The notes under the pieces: model-generated
What the model was told of the DNA's origin: nothing
The model's input: the letters and a program-made list of their open reading frames with translations, nothing else
The model's database searches: none
Made by a program: the position numbers and the translations under genes
Origin: an uncultured Prochlorococcus sp.
GTDB lineage: Bacteria; Cyanobacteriota; Cyanobacteriia; PCC-6307; Cyanobiaceae
Direction of reading: 5' to 3'
NCBI GenBank assembly: GCA_902589115.1
Contig: CACIRS010000004.1
Span: forward strand, 1 to 64,000
DNA length: 64,000 bases
Part shown: positions 42,388 through 52,431 of the stretch, piece by piece
Layout of the letters: each line of letters begins with the position of its first letter
Numbering within the stretch: position 1 is the first letter of the stretch

Positions 42388-43365
42388 CAGTATGTGTGCG
42401 ACTCTTGTTCAAACTTGCCATTAAAACGCGCAACTTGCACGTCCGCCTTGATTCAACTCTGCTCTCCTAATCAAGCAAGTTCTCCTACAGCTTTAGCTCT
42501 AGGCAGTTTTGACGGCCTTCACGCTGGCCATCGAAAAGTAATTGAAACTGTCACAAAGTCTGCTCCTGGGATACCTACTGTAGTGAGTTTCTGGCCTCAT
42601 CCAAGAGAAGTGCTATATGGAGAATCAAGACTTCGATTAGACCTACCTTCAGAAAAAACTGCCTTATTAGAACCTCTTGGCATTCAACAACTTGTATTAG
42701 TCCCTTTCAATCTCGAACTAGCAGCCTTATCAGCAGAAGTTTTCGTCGAGCAAATGCTATTAAAGACACTTAAAGCTCGTCACATTGCAATTGGAGAGAA
42801 CTTTCGTTTTGGACGAAATCGAGAAGGAGATGCTTTTTATTTAAAGAAACTTGCTGATAAAAAAGGAATAGAAGTTTCCATATTGCCTATCCTTGAAGAC
42901 AGTAATGGACGTATGAGCAGCAGCAGGATACGTTCTTCATTAAGTCAAGGAGACCTCAAAGCTGCTAGAGAATTGATGGGGAGATCATATAAATTCTGTG
43001 GGAAAGTTGTTAAAGGTAGAGGTTTAGGACGAAAACTAGGATGGCCAACAGCGAACCTCCAAATTGACGGCCGTAAATTCCTCCCAAAGTTAGGGGTATA
43101 TGCAGCAAAAGCTAAAATCAATAACACGAATTCATTACTCCCTGCTGTAATGAACCTAGGGCCTCAGCCAACGGTTGATCCTAATTCACCTTCAACAGTA
43201 GAAGTCCACTTATTAGACATAGAGCAAGAGCTCGTGGGGTGTGAATTAACTATTGAACCTATACAAAGAATAAGAGGCCAAAAACGATTTGAAAGTTTAA
43301 AAGAACTTAGCAAGCAAATTGAAAAAGATAGCAATGAAGCAAGAAAAATCTTGCAAACACTTTAA
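42376..43365 (+). CDS. ribF: riboflavin kinase/FAD synthetase
   Basis: ALGSFDGLHAGHRKVIE, GRGLGRKLGWPTANL. Confidence 0.93.
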   Translation: MVCHQYVCDSCSNLPLKRATCTSALIQLCSPNQASSPTALALGSFDGLHAGHRKVIETVTKSAPGIPTVVSFWPHPREVLYGESRLRLDLPSEKTALLEPLGIQQLVLVPFNLELAALSAEVFVEQMLLKTLKARHIAIGENFRFGRNREGDAFYLKKLADKKGIEVSILPILEDSNGRMSSSRIRSSLSQGDLKAARELMGRSYKFCGKVVKGRGLGRKLGWPTANLQIDGRKFLPKLGVYAAKAKINNTNSLLPAVMNLGPQPTVDPNSPSTVEVHLLDIEQELVGCELTIEPIQRIRGQKRFESLKELSKQIEKDSNEARKILQTL

Positions 43366-43372
43366 AAAATAC

Positions 43373-43465
43373 TCAAGGCAACGTTGGGTAAGCATTAGCC
43401 AAACCCCATACAACAAAGAAGCCTATGCCTCCCAACAGGAGAACGCCCCAGATCAATACATTCAT
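43373..43465 (-). CDS. 30-aa single-TM peptide (absent from ORF track)
   Basis: Translated by eye: MNVLIWGVLLLGGIGFFVVWGLANAYPTLP. Confidence 0.6.
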   Translation of the reverse strand: MNVLIWGVLLLGGIGFFVVWGLANAYPTLP

Positions 43466-43535
43466 GGTGCTATCAGAACTTCCTTTCTCCATTAATACAG
43501 GAGCATGCGATCCTGCCAAGATTGGCATGAAATTG

Positions 43536-44573
43536 ATGGAATCGATACCAATCGAGAATCAGTGTGTGGCACAGCTCATAGATGCAAATCTTGATAGAGC
43601 TCGAGAAGGATTAAGAGTAGTAGAAGATTGGTGTCGATTCGGCTTGAAAAACAAAGAATTTTTATTAATCATCAAAGACTGGCGACAAGAATTAGGAAAA
43701 CATCATTTAGATATATACAAAAGCGCCCGCTGCGTAGAGAAAGATCTAGGCATAGGCATAAAGCATCCTGCACAAAAAGGAAGAGAATCACCCGGAGATA
43801 TAGTTAAAGCAAATAGCGCTAGAGCTCAAGAAGCATTAAGAGTTATAGAGGAGTTTGCTCGAAACTTAGATCCAGGTCTTTCCTCAACCGCCTCAAAGAT
43901 AAGATATGAGTTATACAAACTAGAAGTGCAAATACTAAGCGAAATAAGCTCTAATAAAAGGAAAGAAATACTACAGAATTGCAAGTTATGTCTTATAACA
44001 ACACCCAAAGAAAATCTTATCGATATTGTTAGTAATGCTCTAGTAGCGGGTGTAAAAATGGTTCAATACAGATGCAAAGAAGGGAATGATCTAAGCAAAT
44101 TTATCGAAGCCCATGAACTTGCATTACTTTGTCAAAAACATGAGGCACTTTTCATAATTAATGACAGAGTTGATCTCGCTCTAGCTGTTAATGCTGATGG
44201 AGTGCATCTAGGGCAAGAAGACTTGCCAACGAAAGAAGCTAGACGCCTATTAGGCCAGGAGCGACTGATAGGCAGAAGCACTCATTCAATCATGGATATT
44301 TATAAGTCCGAGAAAGAAGGTTGTGACTACCTAGGTGTTGGGCCTATTTATCCCACTCAAACTAAGCCTGGGATAGAAATAAAAGGTCTTAATTATATAA
44401 AAGAGTCATCCAATGCCACATGCCTACCTTGGTTTGCTATTGGAGGGATTAATAGCGAGAACTTAAATGAAGTAATTAAAAATGGTGCAACTAGAATTGC
44501 TATTGTTAGTTCAATCATGAATAATAATGATCCTGCAAAGGCAAGTCGCAATTTTCTAAAAGCCCTGGGATGA
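43536..44573 (+). CDS. thiE: thiamine-phosphate pyrophosphorylase with N-terminal extension
   Basis: ANLDRAREGLRVVEDWCRFGL N-terminal domain; FIINDRVDLALAVNADGVHLGQEDLP, GVGPIYPTQTK. Confidence 0.9.
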   Translation: MESIPIENQCVAQLIDANLDRAREGLRVVEDWCRFGLKNKEFLLIIKDWRQELGKHHLDIYKSARCVEKDLGIGIKHPAQKGRESPGDIVKANSARAQEALRVIEEFARNLDPGLSSTASKIRYELYKLEVQILSEISSNKRKEILQNCKLCLITTPKENLIDIVSNALVAGVKMVQYRCKEGNDLSKFIEAHELALLCQKHEALFIINDRVDLALAVNADGVHLGQEDLPTKEARRLLGQERLIGRSTHSIMDIYKSEKEGCDYLGVGPIYPTQTKPGIEIKGLNYIKESSNATCLPWFAIGGINSENLNEVIKNGATRIAIVSSIMNNNDPAKASRNFLKALG

Positions 44574-44782
44574 AAATCAAAGTAAATGGGGACATTAAAG
44601 CCCTTGATTTTAAAAACAGAACTGCTTCTTTAGCTGAGGTAATTGAAAAGCTAGGACATAATTCCTTGATGATTGTGATTGAATTCAATGGAGCTATTTT
44701 GCCTCCTCAAGACTGGGAAACACAAAGTGTTCAAGAGGGTGACATTCTTGAAATCGTGACGATTGTTGGCGGAGGTTCCTAA
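44570..44782 (+). CDS. thiS: sulfur carrier protein ThiS
   Basis: C-terminal EIVTIVGGGS; overlaps thiE stop. Confidence 0.92.
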   Translation: MKIKVNGDIKALDFKNRTASLAEVIEKLGHNSLMIVIEFNGAILPPQDWETQSVQEGDILEIVTIVGGGS

Positions 44783-44819
44783 AGTTAGATATATGGTCAT
44801 TACTTAAAGAACTAACTCA

Positions 44820-45776
44820 TTGAAAAATCTCTCAACCCACATCATTAGAAGATTGCTCTCGGCTTTAATCCTTCCATCAATAGTTATAGGACTATTGATA
44901 GCAAGCCCTCAACAAACCCATGCAGCTAGTGGGGGGCGAATAGGAGGAGGAAGCTTCAGAGCGCCCTCGATGCCAAGGACTGGAGGATATAGAGGCGGAT
45001 ATAGGGGTGGATATGGAGGATATGGAGGATATGGAGGTAGATATGGTGGTGGAGTTGGGTTCCCATTTATCCTCCCAATATTTGGCGGGGGAGGTCTTTT
45101 TGGGTTCTTAATTCTTATGGCTATAGCAGGAGTAATCGTTAATTCTGTTCGAGGGTTGAATTCATCATCATCAATAGGAAATAGTTCTACAGGAATAGAT
45201 CTTGCTCCTCCTGGGCAAGTTTCGATGATCCAACTGCAAATGGGATTATTGGCAAGCGCAAAAGAATTGCAAAGTGATCTAAGAAAACTTGCAAATACAG
45301 CCGATACATCAACTCAATCCGGCTTGCAAAAGGTTTTACAAGAAGCAACTCTCTCACTTCTTCGTCAGCCTGAATTATGGGTTTATGCAAACTTAGAAAC
45401 AGGAAAAGTACCTTTTAATTCAGCAGAAACAACTTTCAATCGTCTTTCAATGATTGAGAGAAGTAAGTTAAAGGAAGAAGTGACAACAAATGTTTCTGGG
45501 CAAATACTTCAAAACCTTTCATCAAATAAAGTGATCGGCGATGCAGATAAAACCAACGAATACATTGCTGCCACTCTAATTATTGCAAGCAAAAGCAAAG
45601 TAGATTTAAAGGAATCAATTAATAACGAAGACCTCAGAGATGCATTACGTATTCTTGGTTCAATATCATCAACTGATTTAATTGCATTAGAAATCATTTG
45701 GCAGCCCGAAGGGAGTGGAGATGTATTAAGTGCAGAAGAGCTGGTAACTGCTTATCCAAACCTAAAACACCTGTAA
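44820..45776 (+). CDS. DUF1517-like membrane protein with Gly/Tyr-rich segment (TTG start)
   Basis: GGYRGGYRGGYGGYGGYGGRYGGG followed by TM and DUF1517-like C-terminus. Confidence 0.75.
   Translation: MKNLSTHIIRRLLSALILPSIVIGLLIASPQQTHAASGGRIGGGSFRAPSMPRTGGYRGGYRGGYGGYGGYGGRYGGGVGFPFILPIFGGGGLFGFLILMAIAGVIVNSVRGLNSSSSIGNSSTGIDLAPPGQVSMIQLQMGLLASAKELQSDLRKLANTADTSTQSGLQKVLQEATLSLLRQPELWVYANLETGKVPFNSAETTFNRLSMIERSKLKEEVTTNVSGQILQNLSSNKVIGDADKTNEYIAATLIIASKSKVDLKESINNEDLRDALRILGSISSTDLIALEIIWQPEGSGDVLSAEELVTAYPNLKHL
44985..45055 (+). repeat. coding tandem repeat (GGA TAT GGA/AGA-type units)
   Basis: ggatataggggtggatatggaggatatggaggatatgga visible in sequence. Confidence 0.7.
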
Positions 45777-45882
45777 TAGCTTGATAGTTCAAAAGCTTCA
45801 CAATTTCTTTAGCAAAAAACTCGCAACAACTCCCACATCAGGGCTTCCACACAATTAGCCTGAGCCGAATTAAAATTTTTCT

Positions 45883-46050
45883 GTGTCTAACTCACCTACA
45901 CCTGAACCACGAACAATGAAGTGGGAAACCAATGGGGAGTTGGCTAGCCGCGATCTTTCTGAACTTGTTAACCGATTACTTGATGTCGAATCAACAAATC
46001 ATGGCAACGAGCTGTCTAGGTTAGGTACCAAATACGACAACAAAGATTAA
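45883..46050 (+). CDS. 55-aa hypothetical protein (GTG start)
   Basis: VSNSPTPEPRTMKWETNGELASRDLSELVNRLLDVESTNHGNELSRLGTKYDNKD. Confidence 0.5.
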   Translation: MSNSPTPEPRTMKWETNGELASRDLSELVNRLLDVESTNHGNELSRLGTKYDNKD

Positions 46051-46116
46051 ATCTCTTTCAAAGCCCTTGCACTTGGTTCATATTTGTTCCACCTTCTAGG
46101 AAAAGAAAAATATTGA

Positions 46117-46290
46117 ATGTCAAGAAAAACTCTTAATTGGATCAATTCACCAGTCCTTATGGAGGCGATAATCCGTTATCAGCAAAATCGTTTGCCTCGT
46201 TCAATGCAACTATGGGTAGAACAGTTGCTCGACTTAGACCCTCAGAAAAATTCTCCGCTTATTCATAACAATCACACCAGCAATAATTAA
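46117..46290 (+). CDS. 57-aa hypothetical protein
   Basis: MSRKTLNWINSPVLMEAIIRYQQNRLPRSMQLWVEQLLDLDPQKNSPLIHNNHTSNN. Confidence 0.5.
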   Translation: MSRKTLNWINSPVLMEAIIRYQQNRLPRSMQLWVEQLLDLDPQKNSPLIHNNHTSNN

Positions 46291-46962
46291 TTAGTGTTGT
46301 ATCAGAGTCTGAGCCTTAATAATTCTTAGAGCAGCCATAGCTGCTCCATAACCGTTATCAATATTGACAGTTACCAACCCAGGGGCACAACTTGCAAGCA
46401 TTCCTTCAAGAGCAGGTCTTCCAGATTGACTGATTCCATATCCAACTGAGACAGGGACCCCAATAACTGGTTGAGGGACTAGTCCTGTAAGAACCGTTGG
46501 CAGAGCTCCTTCCATGCCCGCACAGGCAATCAATACACTTGCCGTTTTAATTCTTCTCAATTGATCAAGAAGTCTATGAAGGCCAGCCACTCCTACATCT
46601 AACAACAAATCTGTTTTTATTCCATGAAATCGCAAAGTCAATTCTGCTTCCGAGGCAACACAAAGGTCACTTGTACCTCCACTAAGAATCAAGACTTCGC
46701 CCAAGAAATCCTTCAATTCCTCTGGAGGACCAAGAGTTAAACATCGTGCTTGCTGGTGAAACTCAACATCTTTCATCAAATCCGATATTTTGCTCGCCTT
46801 TTTAGGATCAACCCTTGTAACCAAGGCATTTTCTCCTAAGGATTTGTATTTTCGCAGGATTGCAACTATTTGCTCAAAAGTTTTGTGCTCTCCCCAAACA
46901 GCCTCAAGCATTCCTAATCGAGTAGGCCTCTGAAGATCCAACCTGACTTCATCAAAATTCAC
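46291..46962 (-). CDS. larB: LarB-like (AIR carboxylase-related) nickel pincer cofactor biosynthesis protein
   Basis: ILSGGTSDLCVASEAE, ACAGMEGALPTVL, GVPVSVGYGIS. Confidence 0.85.
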   Translation of the reverse strand: MNFDEVRLDLQRPTRLGMLEAVWGEHKTFEQIVAILRKYKSLGENALVTRVDPKKASKISDLMKDVEFHQQARCLTLGPPEELKDFLGEVLILSGGTSDLCVASEAELTLRFHGIKTDLLLDVGVAGLHRLLDQLRRIKTASVLIACAGMEGALPTVLTGLVPQPVIGVPVSVGYGISQSGRPALEGMLASCAPGLVTVNIDNGYGAAMAALRIIKAQTLIQH

Positions 46963-47411
46963 TGTGGAGACAACTCTCCCTCATATCGAAGAGGAAATGG
47001 ATTTCCTTTTTTTTGTCCAGTTTCATCTCTAGCAAAATTTTCAAAACGATCTTGAACTAATTCAATTTCTTTTTGAGGAATATTTTTCCACTGGCTTCGA
47101 CTTGCCCAACTAATCAATAGAAATCCTTCCTCATTTTCTTTATCCCAGTACAACTCTCTTCCAAGAAATCCATCTTGCTTAGCCAACCATGGTTCCCAAC
47201 TAGCTTTTTCAGCTTGTAGCCATGAATCCCTAAGGGATTCAGGAACATGAATCCTAAGGTGCTCAACTACTCTAGAATCTGGTCCTGCCAAATTTAATTT
47301 TGGGATTGAAAATGTTTCTATAGGATTACCAAAGGAAAGAATAAATACAATCAGAATTAATAATAAAGAACTTAAAACTCCTTTCAAAGAATTAAAGATA
47401 ACTTTATTCAT
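46959..47411 (-). CDS. hypothetical protein with N-terminal TM, monooxygenase-like (ABM) domain possible
   Basis: [37 protein letters not shown]. Confidence 0.6.
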   Translation of the reverse strand: MNKVIFNSLKGVLSSLLLILIVFILSFGNPIETFSIPKLNLAGPDSRVVEHLRIHVPESLRDSWLQAEKASWEPWLAKQDGFLGRELYWDKENEEGFLLISWASRSQWKNIPQKEIELVQDRFENFARDETGQKKGNPFPLRYEGELSPQ

Positions 47412-47908
47412 AGCCTATGAAGCAAAGCAACTGCATGGCTACTAATCCCTTCCTCGCGACCTTCAGGTCCAAGGCATTCGTTAGTAGTTGCTTTAACCGA
47501 AACTAAATCTAGTTCTATTCGCATTTTATCCGCCATGTTGCTTCTCATTTGATTAATATAAGGTTTCATTTTTGGTCTTTCGGCAATTATTACAGCATCT
47601 ACATTCGTTATACCCCAACCATTTTTTTTAATTAAATCAACTACATTTTTTAAAAGAATTAAACTATCAGCTCCTTTCCACCTTGGGTCTTCTGGTGGGA
47701 AATATTTCCCTATATCTCCAAGTGCTAAAGCTCCAAGCAATGCATCTGTAATTGCATGTGCAAGTACATCAGCATCGCTATGACCTTCTAGCCCTAGACC
47801 GGCTGGATGCTTCAGTTTTACTCCTCCAATAATCAAAGGCCTATCAGGAACTAAGCGATGAATGTCATAACCGTTGCCGATGCGGAACTGAGGTTTTGCG
47901 TCAGTCAT
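47408..47908 (-). CDS. ispF: 2-C-methyl-D-erythritol 2,4-cyclodiphosphate synthase
   Basis: [30 protein letters not shown]. Confidence 0.96.
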   Translation of the reverse strand: MTDAKPQFRIGNGYDIHRLVPDRPLIIGGVKLKHPAGLGLEGHSDADVLAHAITDALLGALALGDIGKYFPPEDPRWKGADSLILLKNVVDLIKKNGWGITNVDAVIIAERPKMKPYINQMRSNMADKMRIELDLVSVKATTNECLGPEGREEGISSHAVALLHRL

Positions 47909-48208
47909 AGCAGAGGTTCTTGAGCAAAGAATAGGATCTGTACTTCAAAAAATACATTCTTTAGGTCATTCTTACTCATACACTCTATAAACATCGCAGT
48001 TGATTGAACTAAATTAGGCCTATGACATAGATAAGCAATCAAACTAGTCAGTTCAAATTTTTCCGACTTATCTAAATTCAACCTATAATCTTCTGCAAAG
48101 CAAAGGTTAAAATATGCAATCTTGTTTTAATCTTTGATTGATAAGGGTAAACACTTTATTATTTTTATTTGGATAAAATCTACTGAAATATTCACATTTT
48201 TTTTTAAA

Positions 48209-48910
48209 TTAGCTCTTTTTCGAAAGCCAACTAGCATAAAGATCAGGCCTACGATTTTTCGTTCTTTCTTCTCTTTTTCTTTGTCTCCAATCAGCAATAG
48301 CCTTGTGGTTTCCACTCCGCAAAATATCAGGAACCTTCATCCCCCTATAGTTTTCTGGTCTCGTGTACTGAGGATAATCCAATAAAAAATTGTTGTGACT
48401 TTCTTCCAATAAAGAGTTCTTATCTCCCAACGAACCTGGTAAAAGTCTAATTAAGCCATTAATGATAACCATTGCTGGTAATTCGCCTCCGGTAAGAATA
48501 AAATCGCCTATAGAAATTTCTTCATCGACTAGGGTTCTAATCCTTTCATCAAAACCTTCATACTGGCCGCAGATAAGAATTAATTGGTCTTGCTCCAAAG
48601 ACCAACGTTGTAAATCTTGCTGTTGAAGAGGTTTACCTTGGGGACACATCATTATCACCTTTCTTCGTTCTTTTAAAGGAATTGATTCAATTGCCGAAAA
48701 AATAGGCTCAGGCTTAAGAAGCATCCCAGGCCCACCTCCATAAGGCTCATCATCAACTTTTCTATATCTATCAAAGGCAAAATCACGCGGATTATGAAGA
48801 AATAACTCTGCAATATTTGTATCCAAAGCCCTTTTAATAATGCCAAGTCCACCTAAAGAAGAGAATGCATCAGGCGATAAGCTGACAACATCTAAGCGAT
48901 AAGGAACCAT
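48209..48910 (-). CDS. trmD: tRNA (guanine-N1)-methyltransferase
   Basis: DDEPYGGGPGMLL, CGQYEGFDERI, IGDFILTGGELPA. Confidence 0.95.
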   Translation of the reverse strand: MVPYRLDVVSLSPDAFSSLGGLGIIKRALDTNIAELFLHNPRDFAFDRYRKVDDEPYGGGPGMLLKPEPIFSAIESIPLKERRKVIMMCPQGKPLQQQDLQRWSLEQDQLILICGQYEGFDERIRTLVDEEISIGDFILTGGELPAMVIINGLIRLLPGSLGDKNSLLEESHNNFLLDYPQYTRPENYRGMKVPDILRSGNHKAIADWRQRKREERTKNRRPDLYASWLSKKS

Positions 48911-49041
48911 AAAGAAACATCCAATTCTTTAACCATATCCCCAATCGGCGTAATATTTCTATCTGAAAATATCTTCTAATCAAATATTTCAAAAAATCTA
49001 GAGATTTTATAGATATGAGTTCTTAAATTCAAGAAAACTAG

Positions 49042-50031
49042 TTATTCAGTACTTCCATAACCTAATTCCAACAATCTTGCAGGCTTCCTTCTCCAATCAG
49101 GAACTACCTTTACAAAGCATTCCAAGTAGACAGGGCCATCAATCAATTTCTGCATTTGCAGTCTTGCCTCTTGGCCAATCAGCCGTAACATTCTCCCCCC
49201 TTTACCAATAAGAATAGCCTTTTGACTTTTCCGTTCAACAAGAATAGTTGCAAGAATTGCAGTCACACCAATACTCCCCAGTTTTTTGCTAGGTCTTTTA
49301 ATATCTTCTATGCGATCGATATTGACTGCAACACTATGAGGAACTTCTTCTCTAGTATTAATCAAAACTTGTTCTCTAATTAATTCTGCGAGAAGTATTT
49401 TTTCAGGTTGGTCACAAACCATCTCTGGCGGATATAAAAGTGGGCCATTGGGTAATTGTATGGAAATCTTTTCGATTAATTCACTACATCCTTCTCCTTG
49501 AATTGCACTGCAACGATGAATAGACCAATTTGGATTATTTAAAAAATTAGAATATTCCTTTTCTGCGACTGCATAATTCTCCTCATTTAATAAATCTGAT
49601 TTATTCAAGACCACTATTACCGGGACTTCGTATTTTTTTAGTAAATTTACGATAAATGCGTCCCCTTTCCCAGGTCGATTGTTAGCTTCAAGAATTAGTA
49701 GGACCACATCAACCTCACCAATAGATGACTTAGCAGTTTGCACTAAACGTTCACCTAGCAAATGATGAGGTTTATGAATTCCAGGAGTATCAACCAGAAT
49801 CAATTGAGCAGTTTTTGTGGTCAGAATTGCTCTAAGGCGGTTTCTAGTTGTTTGAGCAACTGGAGATGTAATTGCGACCTTTTCACCAAGACATTGATTA
49901 AGCAAAGTAGATTTGCCTACATTGGGTCTTCCAATCAAGGCAACAAATCCTGAACGATAATCCTTGGCTATAGGCTCAGATAAGGACAAAGACTTGAAAA
50001 CAAGGAATGATTTCCCATAGCGTGACTCCAA
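49042..50031 (-). CDS. era: GTPase Era
   Basis: IGRPNVGKSTLLN, VDTPGIHKP, NKSD, KH domain near C-terminus. Confidence 0.95.
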   Translation of the reverse strand: MESRYGKSFLVFKSLSLSEPIAKDYRSGFVALIGRPNVGKSTLLNQCLGEKVAITSPVAQTTRNRLRAILTTKTAQLILVDTPGIHKPHHLLGERLVQTAKSSIGEVDVVLLILEANNRPGKGDAFIVNLLKKYEVPVIVVLNKSDLLNEENYAVAEKEYSNFLNNPNWSIHRCSAIQGEGCSELIEKISIQLPNGPLLYPPEMVCDQPEKILLAELIREQVLINTREEVPHSVAVNIDRIEDIKRPSKKLGSIGVTAILATILVERKSQKAILIGKGGRMLRLIGQEARLQMQKLIDGPVYLECFVKVVPDWRRKPARLLELGYGSTE

Positions 50032-50568
50032 ATGGACAGAAAAGCTATGACCAACAAGAAACTAAATTTTGAAAAATCTCTAAATGCCTCAATAGTTTGG
50101 TGCAATGCTTGGGAAAGAGGAGAAATAAGCGATGAAGTAATTGCAGAGCATGTTAATGATCTAATAAATAGTCAAGATGGTGCACGCGCTTTTTTTGCCG
50201 TCAGCCTTTCCAGTGATTGTCCTTTAATGGATAGATTGCCTGAGGCATTTGTAATTCAACTAAGAAGTCATGGCGAAATCGTTGTTGACTTAATTATCAA
50301 GAATCTAGCCATGAGTAGCGCTATGGCCTTACATCATGAACGTCATTCAAACAAAAAACAAAAAGCTGGCTCAGAAAGGATTAAATCAAGATGCATAGAC
50401 CTTTTAAGATTATTAGAGCCAAATTCTGTCAAGAATAATTTAGGAATACTTCAAAACTCAATAACTGGAGATGGGGCCTATAAGGCATTTCTTGATAAGT
50501 GGAATTATGATCAAGAGCAAAAGGAAGCCATTCAAGAGAGTATTTATAAAATAGCCAAAAAAAATTAA
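50032..50568 (+). CDS. conserved hypothetical protein (start may be internal at 50047)
   Basis: 178-aa ORF divergent from era. Confidence 0.65.
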   Translation: MDRKAMTNKKLNFEKSLNASIVWCNAWERGEISDEVIAEHVNDLINSQDGARAFFAVSLSSDCPLMDRLPEAFVIQLRSHGEIVVDLIIKNLAMSSAMALHHERHSNKKQKAGSERIKSRCIDLLRLLEPNSVKNNLGILQNSITGDGAYKAFLDKWNYDQEQKEAIQESIYKIAKKN

Positions 50569-50606
50569 CTGATGAAAGGGGCAATAGAAATCCTTTCATC
50601 AGTTAA
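50557..50606 (-). terminator. intrinsic terminator for the BI-1-like gene (15-bp perfect inverted repeat)
   Basis: TTAACTGATGAAAGG ... CCTTTCATCAGTTAA; A8 on plus gives U8 on the minus transcript. Confidence 0.85.
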
Positions 50607-50637
50607 TAGTTAATTCAAAAGGAAAAATCTGGAAGAT

Positions 50638-51375
50638 CTAATCTCTTCTACCTCCTCCTTGAAGTGCAATCATTAGACGAAGAATAAAGATGAAGAGGTT
50701 GATATATGTGAGATACATTCCTAGAGCACCTGCTAAATATTGATCATCACGATATGTTCTTGGCATTGTATAGAAGTCAACAAAAGACATTCCTACAAAA
50801 AGTACTGTTCCAAAACCTGCAATCATTAATTCGAAGCTACTTCCCCCAAACATTCCTGGAGCAAATAATCCTCCAACTATTTGAACGAGCATTGCAATAA
50901 TCAAACCAATCAAACCAAGTCCGACCACACCACTCAATGCCTGGCCAACACTGTCACTCATCCGACGACCAACAACTGAAGCTATTGCAAAAGTAATTCC
51001 AGTAGCGAGAGCTGCTGTTCCAACTGCACCCATACCTGCACTACCTATTGCTATTGCAACTATTCCACTCAAGGTATATCCAGTAATAAGGCTATAAGCA
51101 CTTAGTAATGGCAAAGCTGTTGAGTTGTTTGCCTTCATGGCAACGTTTTGAGCCACAAAGAAAAGAATGAAATTTCCTACAAGAGCAACCCAAAAAAGAG
51201 GCATGAAAAGTCCTGGGTTAGTCACCTGTAAAGAGAGACCACCAATTACACCGCCTGCAGTTAAAACCATTCCGCCACCTACATAAGGCAGGGCTTTATT
51301 GACTACATTTGGGCCAACTAGAGCGCTGGACTGAGCTTCTCTAATGGCTTGCTGAAAATTACTGCTTGCTGGCAT
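50638..51375 (-). CDS. Bax inhibitor-1/YccA family membrane protein
   Basis: Seven TM pattern and C-terminal YLTYINLFIFILRL. Confidence 0.88.
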   Translation of the reverse strand: MPASSNFQQAIREAQSSALVGPNVVNKALPYVGGGMVLTAGGVIGGLSLQVTNPGLFMPLFWVALVGNFILFFVAQNVAMKANNSTALPLLSAYSLITGYTLSGIVAIAIGSAGMGAVGTAALATGITFAIASVVGRRMSDSVGQALSGVVGLGLIGLIIAMLVQIVGGLFAPGMFGGSSFELMIAGFGTVLFVGMSFVDFYTMPRTYRDDQYLAGALGMYLTYINLFIFILRLMIALQGGGRRD

Positions 51376-51451
51376 AACTAACCAGATGTCTGAACTAAGT
51401 TACTTTGACAGCAAAAAAACGTAATTGGGCGAATTATTTGTGCGGATCTCC

Positions 51452-52423
51452 CTATTCGTTGTATTTAGATGCATAAGCATTGACGACCTTCTGAACCAGA
51501 GGATGTCTAACGACATCTGCAGAGTTCAGATAACAAACTGCAACACCATCAACACTTTTCAATAAATCTGCAGCCTCAACAAGCCCACTTAATTGTCCAT
51601 TAGGTAAATCAACCTGGGTGATATCTCCTGTCACTACCATCCGAGACCTCTCACCAAGTCTTGTCAATACCATTTGCATCTGAGCAGAAGTTGTGTTCTG
51701 CGCCTCATCAAGGATGACAAATGCTTCATCTAAAGTTCTACCTCTCATATAGGCAAGAGGAGCCACCTCGATTACACCTTTTTCAAGTAAAGAAATAGTT
51801 TTTTCTTGGCCTAGCAAAGTATGAAGGGCGTCATACAGAGGGCGAAGATATGGATCAACTTTTTGCTGCAAATCACCTGGAAGGAAGCCCAATCTTTCTC
51901 CAGCTTCAACGGCAGGGCGAGTTAATACAAGCCTTTCGACTTTTTTATCAGTAAGCATTTTCACAGCAAGAACAGTCGCCAAAAAAGTTTTTCCTGTACC
52001 AGCAGGGCCCAAAGCAAATGTCAAATCATGATTTTTCATTGCATCGACATAAGTCTTCTGTCGAAATGTTTTTGGTCTTAATAATCTGCCCCTTTGACTT
52101 CTTGCAAGAATTTGATTGCCTAATTCTTGATGGTCTTTTTTCCTGCCTGATTCCAAAGCATTAAGCGCCAAATGCAAATCAACTGAAGAAACAACCTGAC
52201 CTTCTTGCCATAACGATTTAGTTAGCTCAACAAGTGCAATAGATCTTTCTAGTTGATCAGAATCCCCAAATATTTCAAGGCTTAGACCTCTCAATACCAT
52301 AGAAGAACCTGTTAGCTCTTCTATTCTTTTTAGATTTTTATGATCCTGACCAGTTAAGGCCAAAGCAGAGTCATTATCGGGTAGATCTATTACGAAGCGA
52401 CCTTCATTGGAAGCTTCTTTCAT
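51452..52423 (-). CDS. phoH: PhoH family ATPase
   Basis: ALGPAGTGKTFLA, LTRPAVEAGE, VILDEAQNTT. Confidence 0.95.
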   Translation of the reverse strand: MKEASNEGRFVIDLPDNDSALALTGQDHKNLKRIEELTGSSMVLRGLSLEIFGDSDQLERSIALVELTKSLWQEGQVVSSVDLHLALNALESGRKKDHQELGNQILARSQRGRLLRPKTFRQKTYVDAMKNHDLTFALGPAGTGKTFLATVLAVKMLTDKKVERLVLTRPAVEAGERLGFLPGDLQQKVDPYLRPLYDALHTLLGQEKTISLLEKGVIEVAPLAYMRGRTLDEAFVILDEAQNTTSAQMQMVLTRLGERSRMVVTGDITQVDLPNGQLSGLVEAADLLKSVDGVAVCYLNSADVVRHPLVQKVVNAYASKYNE

Positions 52424-52431
52424 TTGAAAAT

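Noticed and set aside
43425-43535. N-terminal extension of the thiE ORF in the track
   Set aside because: Antisense to the 30-aa peptide and lacks family-like sequence; start reassigned to Met at 43536.
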